NCBI GenBank assembly: GCA_036172665.1
Contig: CM069872.1
Coordinates: 57,522,101-57,586,100, forward strand
Origin: Prosopocoilus inquinatus
Lineage: Eukaryota > Arthropoda > Insecta > Coleoptera > Lucanidae
Length of the DNA stretch: 64,000 nt
Direction: 5' to 3'
In this document: piece after piece, positions 25,501 through 33,969 of the stretch
Layout: each line of letters opens with the position of its first letter
Numbering within the stretch: position 1 is the first letter of the stretch
The notes under the pieces: generated by a model
What the model saw: the letters and a program-made list of their open reading frames with translations, nothing else
What the model was told of the DNA's origin: nothing
Databases searched by the model: none
Program-made: the position numbers and the translations under genes

Positions 25501-27248
25501 TCTTTCTCAACCTTCGCTATATCATTTTCGTCTCCTGCTTCGCTTTTTGCATCTTTTTCTTTCGTTTGTTGTAATTCATTTTCTAAAAGTTTATTTGTTT
25601 TTTTGTTTTTTTTTTTTGTTGAATCAAATTTACTGGTTTATAATTTCCCGTCAGATACTTTAAACAATTTATTTTTTTACTAAACTGCAGTTCTTGAAAA
25701 TTTATTATATCCGTTGTTTTTTTTTCTTTAAATAAATTTCTCTTAATTCTTAATTAAATTCACATCCTGGGCCCATAACGTAGGATACGCCTTAAGTAAT
25801 GACAGGCACCCACACTGGTTTACACAGCCTTTAACGTTAAAAATAATAGTAGGAAAAGATGCAACAGCAAATTTCGTGAAGATGGGAGAGGACGTCGTCC
25901 AGATGAGGCTTCCTATCCTGGGCCCATAACGTAGGAGTCGCGTTCGGTAATACCAGCGACCGACACCACTGTTCTAAGCAGGCTTTAATATTAAAAATAT
26001 AAGTGTAAGAGAAGGTGCAACAGTAAATTGTAAATTGTGTGAAGAGGGAAGAGGGGAATGTCCAGACGACGCATTCCCATCCCCGCATAAAGAAGAATAA
26101 TGAAGTTAGCTTCCACTATAGTCGAAGGTGAAGGTCACAGGCAGACAAAAAAGGAAAAGGGATTGACCACCTATCCTATGGATGTCGTTAGATTAATTTC
26201 TTTAATTATTTAGTTAATTCGACCAGTAATTCTGCTTTTGAATTAGGAAAAGAATTTCATTTTTGCTTTTATTCCGACTGACAATTAGAAGATGATGTCC
26301 AATTTTTAATTTACGGCCCCTTAAATTCACGGGATAGGCAACACATTTCACTTCCATGCTCTTACGACCGACTGGTTGCCTATTCTAAAATCTTTGGGGA
26401 TGAAGGAAAAGAATAAAAATAATTTAATAAAAGGATAATAGAAAAATAGAATAGATCTTTTTTTAATACTGTTAAAATGCCCTCCCTTCGCGCTTTTTTT
26501 TTTAAACCAAAACGTTTGTAAATCGTTCGTTCGAAACGCTTTGTTTATTCGCGTCGGTTCAAACAACGTTAAAAATTTTTTGCGCTTTGTTTTATTAAAA
26601 GCGTACAAATTCAACAAATTTATCTCTAGTCAACGGAACAACAAAGTCAACACGTTTTTTTTTTTTAAAAAAAAAAAAACATTTACACGTTGCGTTTATC
26701 TTTGCGGACTTATAATCTGCTAGGTGATTCATTTTACTGTTACGGTTTTATGGTCGTGTAAATTACCGGAAAATAAATAAATTCACAGTTTTTTTTTTTT
26801 TTTTTAAATAATAATTGAAGTCGACTCTTGTCCGATGAAAACTGTAAAGAAATTTTTTTAACTTAAACCGGACACTAGTAAAAAAAAAGAAAAGAAAAGA
26901 GCACTCTGAAATTTTTACCATCGATTGAAACTTCGAGTGCTCTTTCCAATCTTAAAATTTTAATAGTGTCCGGTTCAAATTAAAGTCTCTTATGATAATA
27001 ATAAGTATAATAATAAACAAAATATTTTTGTGTTTCAGTTCGACCCCGCCTTACAGAGGTTCATGTCGATGCGCGTGACCACCTACGACCACTTCAGGCC
27101 CACCTGGAAACGCGTCAAGCATGGCATCCTGTATATGGCACCCTTCTTCATTTTCGGTTACTTTTTGAAAAGCACGCGCGACGCTCAGGAAGCCAAATAT
27201 CGAAGGGGGGAGGTTGCCTACAACGATCGAAGATTCAAGTACATCTAG
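10544..27248 (+). CDS. NDUFB4: NADH dehydrogenase 1 beta subcomplex subunit 4 (ND-B15), split by a 16-kb intron
   Basis: Accessory subunit of mitochondrial complex I, in the membrane arm. Exon 1 is 10544-10684 (47 codons, donor GTGAGT) and exon 2 is 27039-27248 (acceptor TGTTTCAG), joined in phase 0 to give 116 aa, right for the family. Exon 1 holds the helix with [20 protein letters not shown]. Exon 2 starts [13 protein letters not shown], then [12 protein letters not shown], one membrane helix ([17 protein letters not shown]) and the charged tail with [17 protein letters not shown] at 27332-27337 is a fitting polyadenylation signal. The 10685-27038 intron holds two cathepsin genes on the opposite strand and many repeats. 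The join is supported by family order across the junction, not by transcript data. Confidence 0.9.
11819..12016. mobile_element. Hairpin family 1, copy b
   Basis: Starts AGACAATTACAGTTTCCTG and ends with ACAGAAAACTGTAATTGTCT, giving inverted ends of about 20 bp with continued pairing inward (TTTCTCCGAAAT versus ATTTTGGAGAATGA). The inner phrase AATGACTTCACGG pairs roughly with CCTGCGAAGTCGTATT. About 200 bp, non-coding. Confidence 0.85.
12340..12420. repeat. Two tandem GAGGTACATTTCAAG units
   Basis: The phrase AGGTACATTTCAAG followed by (A/G)TT(A/C)GCGTCACTCGCG occurs twice, about 43 bp apart, just past the 3' end of cathepsin gene B. The same phrase forms the ends of the elements at 30240-30752 and 51407-51665. 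Confidence 0.7.
12614..14335 (-). CDS. Divergent cathepsin L-like peptidase (gene B), nested in ND-B15 intron
   Basis: C1A cysteine peptidase. Exons: 14036-14335, 13638-13979, 13224-13470, 12614-12945; 406 aa. Signal peptide [16 protein letters not shown] is followed by an unusual extension with RDRRQ, FFGG and a glycine run before a weak I29-like propeptide ([17 protein letters not shown]). The mature part starts near [11 protein letters not shown]. Catalytic Gln-Cys-His-Asn are present ([29 protein letters not shown]), but the Trp after Cys is Phe and the Trp after Asn-Ser is Tyr. [11 protein letters not shown] replaces the usual [11 protein letters not shown]. An acceptor just before the ATG (TTTGTTTACAG) shows a 5'UTR intron. 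Intron 3 is largely a family 1 hairpin. It shares intron positions with gene C, so the two are tandem duplicates. Activity is likely but specificity may differ. Confidence 0.9.
13018..13211. mobile_element. Hairpin family 1, copy c
   Basis: Ends CAGACGATTACAGTTTCC and GGAAACTGTAATTGTTTGCTG are inverted; the inner phrase CTGTTTAAAAACAACTTCACAGGTGAC matches the family. It sits in intron 3 of cathepsin gene B, its edge about 12 bp from the splice donor at 13223. Confidence 0.85.
14512..14688. mobile_element. Hairpin family 1, copy d
   Basis: AGACAATTACAGTTTCCTG on the left and ACAGGACACTGTAATTGTCT on the right form the inverted ends; TTTTCTCTCTCCAACATGGT pairs partly with TCTTGGAGTGAAAGAAAAA. 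177 bp, just upstream of cathepsin gene B. Confidence 0.85.
15060..15120 (-). promoter_or_regulatory. Proposed promoter and first untranslated exon of cathepsin gene B
   Basis: On the minus strand the block reads GTTACATCATCAG, then a G-run, TTTTAAAAGATCAAGCAG and a donor GTAATT. The same order is found upstream of gene C at 22917-23030, and gene B has an acceptor directly before its ATG that needs a donor like this. The start site is inferred, not seen. Confidence 0.4.
15707..15823. mobile_element. GCGTTCAG inverted-repeat element, copy 1
   Basis: Left end GGGTGCGTTCAGGGACGGC, right end GCTGAACGCGCCC; the inside contains CTCAGTTG/CAACTCAACC and TTGGCTCAC/AGCCAATCAC, so nearly the whole 117 bp folds back. 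A second copy is at 53080-53207. Confidence 0.8.
16165..16225. repeat. GGCAACC hairpin family, copy 2
   Basis: TATATAGGCAAGCGTGCAAA and GTTCGTTGGGTTGCCTATAG are inverted. The upstream 80 bp (AAATTAGAAAAAGACGGAAA then GGAAAATTGCGTAATC) resembles the flanks of the copies at 41872 and 42413, so the full unit is about 150 bp. Confidence 0.7.
16977..18642 (-). CDS. Divergent cathepsin L-like peptidase (gene C), nested in ND-B15 intron
   Basis: C1A cysteine peptidase, sister of gene B. Exons: 18256-18642, 17738-18106, 17431-17677, 16977-17308; 444 aa. Exons 3 and 4 have exactly the same lengths as in gene B (247 and 332 nt). Signal peptide [17 protein letters not shown] is followed by an extension of about 95 residues with two copies of a motif ([26 protein letters not shown]), then an I29 propeptide ([15 protein letters not shown], an ERFNIN-like helix). 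The mature part begins near [11 protein letters not shown]. Catalytic residues are intact ([29 protein letters not shown]), with Phe and Tyr in place of the two conserved tryptophans. The intron 3 donor is the unusual GTCCGA. An acceptor upstream (TTCCACAG near 18719) indicates a 5'UTR intron. Confidence 0.9.
18140..18230. mobile_element. Short inverted-repeat insertion in intron 1 of cathepsin gene C
   Basis: TTAGGGGCTATTCTG and CAGAATAGCCCCTTA are 15-bp inverted ends about 60 bp apart, and they fill most of the 149-bp intron (18107-18255). The element probably accounts for the extra length of this intron. Confidence 0.6.
18790..19635. repeat. 143-bp satellite (TCTATGATTTTAAAGTCCAT), interrupted
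   Basis: CTAGGTTTTCGGTAAAGTCT or a close variant starts at 18881, 19022, 19167 and 19310 (spacing 141, 145, 143). Each unit also holds TCTATGATTTTAAAGTCCAT and GTTTTTGGAA(T/A)GTCTA. The array is cut by the foldback at 19340-19540 and resumes after it. Confidence 0.9.
19338..19540. mobile_element. Perfect 82-bp-arm foldback element inserted in satellite
   Basis: 19338-19419 and 19424-19505 are exact reverse complements with a 4-base loop. Arms contain AAACCGGACAGAAAAATG and end at the loop with CTTCGTCA. The right side continues with a tail (TACTTACTATTTTCATCGGA) to 19540. The 13-bp sequence TCTATGGTTTTCA stands on both sides (19327-19339 and 19541-19553). The element is non-coding. Confidence 0.9.
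22917..23045 (-). promoter_or_regulatory. Proposed promoter and first untranslated exon of cathepsin gene C
   Basis: On the minus strand: GTTACATCATTAG, a G-run, ATTTTTAAAAGACAAG, then an exon-like stretch to a donor GTAAGAAA at 22918. The first three elements match, in order, the block upstream of gene B at 15060-15120. A splice from here to the acceptor near 18719 would make a 4.2-kb 5'UTR intron. Transcript data are needed; this is inference from duplicated sequence. Confidence 0.4.
24008..24392. mobile_element. TIR element, TACAGGGTGACTG ends, 385 bp
   Basis: Left end TACAGGGTGACTGCGATAGT and right end CAACTACCTCAGTCACCCTGTA are inverted over about 30 bp. TTA stands directly outside both ends (24005-24007, 24393-24395), like a 3-bp target duplication of the PIF/Harbinger type. 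No transposase frame, so a non-autonomous element. Confidence 0.8.
24425..25690. repeat. Pyrimidine-rich element, 1.25 kb
   Basis: The plus strand is dominated by T with interspersed C and G. The phrase CATTTGTTTTTGTCGTCCAT recurs at about 25037, 25257, 25347 and 25439, with related copies near 24788, along with CTTTTAGGAAATTTTTCGC. The phenylalanine-rich frames across it are a by-product of T composition. Confidence 0.7.
25767..26085. repeat. Two-unit tandem duplication, about 151 bp
   Basis: CCTGGGCCCATAACGTAGGA starts at 25767 and again at 25918. Shared downstream phrases (TTAAAAATA, GATGCAACAG/GGTGCAACAG, GTGAAGA, GTCCAGA) show both units are full length but diverged. No coding signal. 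Confidence 0.75.
26330..26395. repeat. GGCAACC hairpin family, copy 3
   Basis: GGGATAGGCAACACATTTC and CGACTGGTTGCCTATTC are inverted around a 25-base centre. It stands alone in the ND-B15 intron. Confidence 0.65.
26820..26990. mobile_element. Foldback with CCGGACAC ends
   Basis: AACTTAAACCGGACACTA pairs with TAGTGTCCGGTTCAAATT, and GAGCACTC pairs with GAGTGCTC further in. The left flank CTTGTCCGATGAAAACTGTAA matches the right flank, reversed, of the foldback at 19338-19540, so the two are one family. Confidence 0.75.
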
Positions 27249-27872
27249 GCACAGCCACAAGTGGTTTCGTTCAGTGTAGTTAAATGGTTAAAATAATAAT
27301 AATTAATTGTACATGTACATAATTTATCGTGAATAAACTAATAATTAATTGTGTGGAGGGGTCGACTTACACAGAAAAAAAAACCCACACACACACAAAT
27401 GTCACGAATGTAGAGGATTTAAAGAATGCAAATTGTTTATGCAACTTACAAAATTCATTTTTTTTTTTTTTCTGGGACTTAAAGAATCCAAGTTGTTTTT
27501 GCAACTTAGAAAATTAATTTTTTTAAGTGCATTGCAAATTAATATCATCAGCATCATCGAATTCAACCTTCACTGGAGATGCGCCCCGGGCAATATTTTT
27601 TTTTTTTTTTTAGGTCGTTTTCAGCACAATGCAAGTTTCATTCATATGAAAATTGACCATGGTTTTATTCGATCATGTGATGATTAACGATTGAGCTGCA
27701 CTTTATCGAAGGTGAAGAGAAAATGCATGCGGAAGTTTTTCTTTTTTAAACAATTACAGAAGCACTTTTTTAAATTTTTATTTGAATATAAATAATGCAA
27801 TGTTTTTATTAATAATACAGGCAGACTGAAGCTGAAATAATGTATATCTACTAAAATGACTTCTTGATTTCT
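27249..27872. other. 3' region between convergent ND-B15 and TRAPPC5
   Basis: It contains the ND-B15 3'UTR with AATAAA at 27332-27337, a CA-rich stretch (27380-27400), two diverged AAGAATCCAAGTTGTTT units (27420-27520) and the TRAPPC5 3'UTR. No gene supported. Confidence 0.5.
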
Positions 27873-30800
27873 TCATCGCTCTTCCAATTGCTTGTCCCTG
27901 GTGATGACCGAGTCTTCGAATTTCACCATGTACGTAGTTCCTTTGTGCCAGTGGGCAGTTACCTTCGCAGGCTGTAATAACAGACACATAACTTAGTATC
28001 GTAATGCACACTTTATTATCTCGGTGACTTTACACAAAGGTTTATCAGGAGTGATAAAGTTCTTAAGCTCGTGAAGTCTTATCAATGCGGAAAACGTCGC
28101 AAGATTAACAAAACGCGTCGCAATTTTGTAAGTCTTGTAAGGCCTTTGTTAATTAATTGATTGCTTCCGACCGTATTCATTATATTTTTGCAATTAAATG
28201 AAGTTCTGTGCTTGTTATTAAACATTGATTGTTTATATTGCGTGTTAGTCTAACTTTATCAAATTGTGTGAATTTTTGTTTAACTACGCACTCGCCGCCG
28301 GCGTAATCTCTTCTACCCTTTGAACTCCGTCGATGGCCTAATCTAAATTAATAATTTCACATGATCTTGTGTACCAGAATTTCGATCACGTGGATGATAC
28401 TGCGTTTTTACAGTTGGCTCTCTGTTTTTCTTGCCTTTGCATTCGAAGCAGATTCTAATATTAATTAATGCGCAGATTCATCTGTGCGTTGTTAATTTAA
28501 TAAGAACAGAAAGTCTAAAAAAGACGCTGCTATTTTTAATAATTAATTCATAATGTTACTTCGTATTTAGTACTCAATAGAAATATGAAATGTTTACAGC
28601 CGCAACACTCTCTGCAATAATGATTTATTTATTTATTTGTTTTTAATCATATTTAATTAAATTTACCAAACCCAAGATTTTCAGTAAACTGTATATTTTG
28701 TTGGAATGTTGCAAGCATGCGAATTACGACGAATCGTAATATTAATGTATTTTTTTTTTTTGATTAATTTTTGGGTAGTTCTTCCTCGTGAGAATCGCAG
28801 AGAATATCAAACAAATAAAAAAACTTTTTAAAACGAGCTAAAAGAGTAATTTAATGACTTACTTGACGTTTCACTTTTGATAAAGCAAATAATTATTTTT
28901 GCGAAACGTCAAGTAAGTCAATAAATTACTCTTTTAGCTCGTTTTAAAAAGTTTTTCTATTTGTTTCATATTCTCTATTTTTTTTATTAGTATTAGCATA
29001 CTTTGTTATTCACACATTTGATATGGAAACCGCCCCTTAAATGCATAATATGATAATACATTGTTGAAGTGATTCATAGACATGTGCCTTTCACTGATTA
29101 GGTCATCGTGTGTTATTTTTGCAGATATCGTTTCTTTACGAAACGATGTTCAGTGCAGAATGATATCAGACTGACTGGGTAACAGCAGTTGATAGCTTAT
29201 CATCAGGGTTTCGAAGAATTAGTATCAAGGAAAGTCGCTTTTCTTTAGTAAACACACTGTTTAGATTTTAAACCATTCTTAAACATGTGGTGGAAGACAG
29301 GAGAAACATTTAGTACTATTCTTAACCAAATCTTTTTTTATATTTTATTAATTTAATGTAGCGTTTAATTTTACATGGTTTACAACGCTTTTGTAAGTTT
29401 TTTCTTAACTTTGCCCTCTTTCTTTTGCGATTTTTTAAACAATCTTCATGCAAGGTTCTACCTACATCATTTCATGTACCTTACTTCACTCCTTCTTTGC
29501 AAATAAACTCATTGTTTTATTGATTCAAAAGTTTACTGTTCTATTTCTATTATACAGGGTGTGATTTTTATGAGGCGACAAACTTTAAGGGCCCGTTCCT
29601 CACGTCGAATTATGAAAAAAAGTTCATATAAACACAAGTCGGCGAGCGCATAGTTTCCGAGATACAGGCTCCGGAAAAAACTTGGGAAAATTTTTTGTTT
29701 TCGATTTCTCAGAAAAATTTATTCTCCCTGAAAGTTCCCGCATCTTCCCAAACCTCAAATACGCTTGTCAAAATCTGAATTTCCATTATCATATACCGAG
29801 GAGATCGAAATGTTTGAAATCGACGTAAGAGTAAAGTACCTTTATTTTACGAGATACGCGAAAATGTTATTTGGGAAAGTTGTTCGGGAACGTTATGAGA
29901 ATTCAAATATGAAATCGTGGCTGTCCACGACGATTTTGTTATATCTCAGAAACTATGCGTTTGCGGACTTATGTTAATATAAACTTTTTTTCATATTTCG
30001 GTGTGAGGAACTGGCCCTTAAAGTTTGGCCCCTCATTAAAGTTACACCCTGTATAGTCGTGGATTGTACCAGTAAATGATTGCATTTTTTTTTTTTTTGT
30101 AATCAGCAGCCTCTCAAATTCTTTTAGTTTTAAATTCATTGATTTGTTCTTCTACTAATTTATCTTTTATAGTGACTTTGACTTTAATACGTTTTTTTAA
30201 TGCTAAATCGTTTCATCTCATTTTTTTGCCACTCATAAATAGCGAATCTTGAATTGTACCTCAGCCACGGCCGTCTTCGGTTTTATTTTTTATTTATTAA
30301 TTTTGGACATAGATGGCGCTGTAGAAACAATTGCTAATTATGACGTCGAAACGAAATTTACATTACGCGATCAAAACAGAAATTGAACTGAATTATTTAT
30401 TCAAGACAGAAAATTTGAACATTTTGTGTTTTCATTAAAAAAAACATGTAGCTGGGTGCTTGTTTAAAAATTTCAATCGGGCCAGTTGTCAAAAGTCACT
30501 AATTTTCGTTACTTTACAAGTATACAAGTATGGCTGGGTACATTCGGTTTTCTACAGCTTCGTCACGACGCCCTTTTTGAAGACTAGAGGAAGTTAATTG
30601 TGATCATAATTAATAATGCAGATCAACATTTTATGAATGATGTCCGTCCTTGTTTACTTAGGTGATTATAGCGGTAATTAGTTTTTGAAACGCCCTCCGT
30701 TCTTATAAAAGATGGAGTTTGTGCTGTGGCTGAGGTACGTTTCAAGATTCGCATTCGCAACTGGCAACATTGGTTAAGTAGTACTCTTTCACTCTCTCTT

Positions 30801-31801
30801 ACATCAAGTTTTATTATTTATATTGTTACCAATCCAAGGGAATTTTCTCTTGTTACGAATTTTTCGATGTCACGCAAGGAAAAAATTGAATTTTTGTGAA
30901 CATAAACACTTTCATTTTAAATTTATATCTGCAGTAGTGAATTGTTTAATTTTGCCCCCGAAAATGATTTGAAGGCAGGGCATTTCTTCCCTATTAAAAT
31001 TAAACTGCATTTCATAAAAGGGATTTTCGAAATTGAAAGATTGGTAACATTGTCAAACACTTCTTTTTTTTTTTAAATTGTTTTAACCTAAAATATCATA
31101 AGAGAAGTATTTTTTTAATCTTTTGATTTGGTGTAAAGTTTAAGACAGAAACCACGACTGGAATAAAACCGACACTTTTAAAATAAATAGCATTTTAAAG
31201 AACAAGGTCACCTCGAATACTTACAAAGCCAGTTCCTGTTAACACGGCCTCTATAATTCCAGCAACGAAAACCGCACAATTGAGGCTGCCCTTGTCACGT
31301 GGAACTGAAATGAAGCGATTAACCAACGGTTCCTTCTCCATCAAATAGTAAGTACTCTCATCGTCATTGGAATGCTCCAGTTTATCGGCCTCCTTTCCAA
31401 ACAACGCCTAGAACCAAAACTTGCTTTGAAAAGTGCTTTGTTTGGAAAGTCGGCTGCGCCACTCACCTTCCAGAAGGTGGACTTTATGAAGAGCAAGATG
31501 TTCAGCAGCTTGATCTCGCGTTTGCTGTTGCGCTCTCGCACGAAATACAAGTCGATGAGTTTGGAGCCGACATTGCCCCCTAAGTTATGAAGTCTGCAAA
31601 ACTCCGGCATTAGTTTTGAAAATGCTAAACGTGTTCGATGGATTACTTCGCTTGGAGTTCGGGCACCGTGTGCGACTTATTTTGGCAGTACTGAACCATT
31701 TCGGAAAACAGCAACGCAAAGCAACTGAGCGAGACTTCTCCTTTTCCACGGCTCAGCGGCTTGTCCAGGATGCTTGTTCGGTTACGGTTGGTTAAACTCA
31801 T
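27873..31801 (-). CDS. TRAPPC5: Trafficking protein particle complex subunit 5
   Basis: Core Bet3-superfamily subunit of the TRAPP tether, which acts as a Rab1 exchange factor complex in ER-to-Golgi traffic. Exons: 31647-31801, 31467-31593, 31225-31407, 27873-27971; 187 aa, one less than the human protein as recalled. Visible family landmarks: EVSLSCFALLFSEMVQYCQ, LGGNVGSKLIDL, REIKLLNILLFIKSTFWKALFGKEADKLE, EKEPLVNRFISVPRD, LNCAVFVAGIIEAVL, and in the last exon PAKVTAHWHKGTTYMVKFED. The last exon is separated by a 3.25-kb intron (27972-31224) full of repeats and was assigned because its residues continue the family alignment in phase. The start ATG is at 31801. Confidence 0.95.
28803..28978. 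mobile_element. Foldback with AAAACGAGCTAAAAGAGTAA arms
   Basis: AAAACGAGCTAAAAGAGTAA and ACTTACTTGACGTTTC on the left pair with GAAACGTCAAGTAAGT and TTACTCTTTTAGCTCGTTTT on the right; pairing reaches outward to AGAATATCAAACAAATA against TATTTGTTTCATATTCT. Arms are about 75 bp with few mismatches and a loop of about 20-25 bases. Confidence 0.85.
29553..30053. mobile_element. Long-TIR element, TACAGGGTGT ends, 501 bp
   Basis: Left TACAGGGTGTGATTTTTATG and right CATTAAAGTTACACCCTGTA; inverted arms run over 100 bp (AAACTTTAAGGGCC, GTTCCTCAC, ATATGAAAAAAAGTT, CATAGTTTC). TA stands on both sides, as for Tc1/mariner-type insertion. No transposase; the small frame inside is not a gene. Confidence 0.85.
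30240..30752. mobile_element. GAGGTAC-end inverted-repeat element, copy 1
   Basis: Left AGCGAATCTTGAATTGTACC and right GAGGTACGTTTCAAGATTCGC are inverted, followed inward by TCAGCCAC/GTGGCTGA. The inside (GGACATAGATGGCGCTG, GATCAAAACAGAAATTGAA, TTTCAATCGGGCCAGTTGTC) is shared with 31935-32190. Confidence 0.8.
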
Positions 31802-32316
31802 TTTTTTAGTTTCCTTTTTTTTTGTTATTAGCGTGAAAGCGATTTAACCAAATTATTTAAATAAGAACTTGTGGTATTTAAGGCGTCATGTATTTTCAAC
31901 AACAATAATACTGACATAACCTCACTTTTTTTTGCTTATTGATTTTGTACATAGATGTCGCTGGTAGTATTAATCGCGACGTCATCGCATTGAAATATAT
32001 GGTGTGATCAAAAATGAAATTAAATTGAATTATTTAAATTCGAGAAAGAAACTTTGGAGCTTTTTTATTTTCATTTAAAAAATTTCAATCAGCCACTTGT
32101 CAAAAATATAACTATGGCTTCCTTTAGTCAATGCTTTATGTAATCGCTAATTTTCGTTACTTTTACAAGCATGGTTGGTTAAATTGAAACTGCGCAGTTA
32201 TTTCTAAAACATTTATTAAAAATGAAATGAAGAAATGAAACCGGATAACAAGTAATACTGCAGTGAAGCTCGGCAAGGTGATTAATCGAAAGGTAGGCTT
32301 TAAAACTGTAATAAAG
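31802..32316. other. Intergenic DNA between TRAPPC5 and BCKDHA, with a truncated repeat
   Basis: About 31935-32190 matches the inside of the element at 30240-30752 (TACATAGATGTCGCTGG, GATCAAAAATGAAATTAAA, TTTCAATCAGCCACTTGTC, CTAATTTTCGTTACTTT) without its ends. The rest is TRAPPC5 upstream and BCKDHA 3' sequence. Confidence 0.65.
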
Positions 32317-33969
32317 CTAAGACATGTAGTTTTTAACCGGATAGTGCTCTTGATATTTTTTGACGTGATCCTCCATTTCGTTTAGTTGCCTCCTGAAATG
32401 TTACAAAATGTTAATTACCCACTTTGCATATTTTATTGGTGAACTTACGTTAAATGTTGGGGCATGTCTTTGTACACGTCTCTAAACATTTCATGCCAAT
32501 TCGGCTTTGGTCTTTTCTCCGCATCAGCGAATGCCTTCAGAATATCTTTCTTCGCTGTGTCAATCCACTTTTGCTCTTTCTCCTCGTTCCATAACCCGTT
32601 AATTTCCATGTACAGCCTTAATTTGTCGATGGGGGAGTCGGATTGTCTCCAAGATTCGACCTCGTCTTTCGATCTGTACGCAGTGCTATCATCCGAAGTG
32701 GAATGATGACCTATTCTGAATAAAACGCACGTTTCAGACTTGGGAATAAACTGGATTCCACAGGCGTATTTTACCTGTAAGTTAAGGCTTCGATCAGTAC
32801 GGGCTTGTTTTCCTTCAATGCATACTCTTTTGCCCTCTTCGTTCCGTTGTAAACAGCAAATACATCATTTCCGTCAATTCTTAAAGTGTGCATGCCGTAA
32901 CCCGGGCCTCTAGCAGCGATGCCGTCTCCTCGATATTGATCTTTCGTCGGAGTCGAAATGGCATATCCGTTATTGCGACAGAAAAATATAACGGGACAGT
33001 CCAAGGTGGCTGCGAAATTTAATGCGGCGTGTGCGTCCCCCTCCGAAGCAGCACCTTCCCCAAAGTAACAAATAACCACTTTATTTTTGCCTTTTAAGGC
33101 ATACGCAGCACCCGCCGCTTGCGGAATTTGCGTGCTCAGCGGACTCGATATCGTAATGAAGTTAATTCGTTTGGAGCCGTAATGCACGGGCATCTGTCGG
33201 CCCTTCCCCGGGTCGTCGACGTTGCCGTAACACTGATTCATAAACTCCTGCAGGGTGTAACCTCGCCAGACTAAAACCCCGGCTTCGCGGTACTGCCCGT
33301 ACACTAGGTCCTCGATGTCCAGGGCTGCCGCGCTTCCTATGTGCGTTGCTTCTTCCCCGTAATTGGTCATGTAGAACGAAATTCTGCCCTGCCTTTGAGA
33401 TTCGTACAGGATTTTATCCATCGTGTTCAGGAGGGTCATGTCCTTGTACATTTTCTCGATGAATTCCTTGGTCAGCTTCGGGTTTTCGGATTCGTTGATG
33501 ATTTTACCCTGGCGGTCCATTACACGGTAGACGGGAATGGGGGCGTAGGAATGTTGGCCGGTGAATTCCAGCTTTTCCGTCCATGTCGTTCTCGCACCGG
33601 GAAACAACGGTGCATCCGAGGAGTACCTCTAAACAGCATAAATTCAATTACTGTGTGAATTCGGCAATGCTTGCAGCTTGTAATTGTCGAGGTGTCTGTT
33701 TGATTATTATAATTATTACACATTTATGTTAACTTGCACCTCGTCCTGTTAACTGTGGCTTGAAAATAGCTTGGCCTTGTTTGACCCTTCTTTGACTTTA
33801 TTGTGTTAATTGGGAATGATTCATCAAAAATCACTATTTTTTTTTTTTTTTGAAGGACACCCGACCCACAACGTTTAGAATGAAATTACATAATCGCACT
33901 TACTCTGATTGTAATTTTATTTTTTAACAGCTGCTTGGAAATCGTGGTGATAAATCTACTGGATGCCAT
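32317..33969 (-). CDS. BCKDHA: 2-oxoisovalerate dehydrogenase subunit alpha, mitochondrial
   Basis: E1 alpha of the branched-chain alpha-keto acid dehydrogenase complex; with E1 beta it decarboxylates the keto acids of Leu, Ile and Val using thiamine diphosphate in the mitochondrial matrix. Exons: 33904-33969, 32775-33628, 32449-32715, 32317-32392; 420 aa. The first exon encodes a basic, Ser/Thr-rich targeting peptide ([19 protein letters not shown]). Family landmarks: [53 protein letters not shown], the TPP-binding stretch from [11 protein letters not shown] to [35 protein letters not shown] [11 protein letters not shown], and the kinase-regulated loop [15 protein letters not shown], where the regulatory serine of HHSTS is kept. 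The C-terminus ends [10 protein letters not shown]. Confidence 0.97.

Larger units (their letters stand above)
23046..27038. other. ND-B15 intron, distal part
   Basis: No coding exon supported. In order: AT-rich DNA, an inverted-repeat element (24008-24392), a pyrimidine-rich tract (24425-25690), a 151-bp tandem duplication (25767-26085), a GGCAACC hairpin (26330-26395), and a foldback (26820-26990). The acceptor of ND-B15 exon 2 is at the end. Confidence 0.5.
27972..31224. other. TRAPPC5 intron 3
   Basis: No coding exon supported. It contains a foldback (28803-28978), a TIR element (29553-30053) and a GAGGTAC-end element (30240-30752), with AT-rich DNA between them. Confidence 0.55.

Noticed and set aside
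24453..25683. Overlapping phenylalanine-rich plus-strand frames that look like membrane proteins.
   Set aside because: They follow from the T-rich composition and repeats of CATTTGTTTTTGTCGTCCAT; no domain, start context or splice structure.
29765..29977. 70-aa frame within 29553-30053.
   Set aside because: Lies in the inverted arms of a non-coding TIR element; no similarity to transposases.
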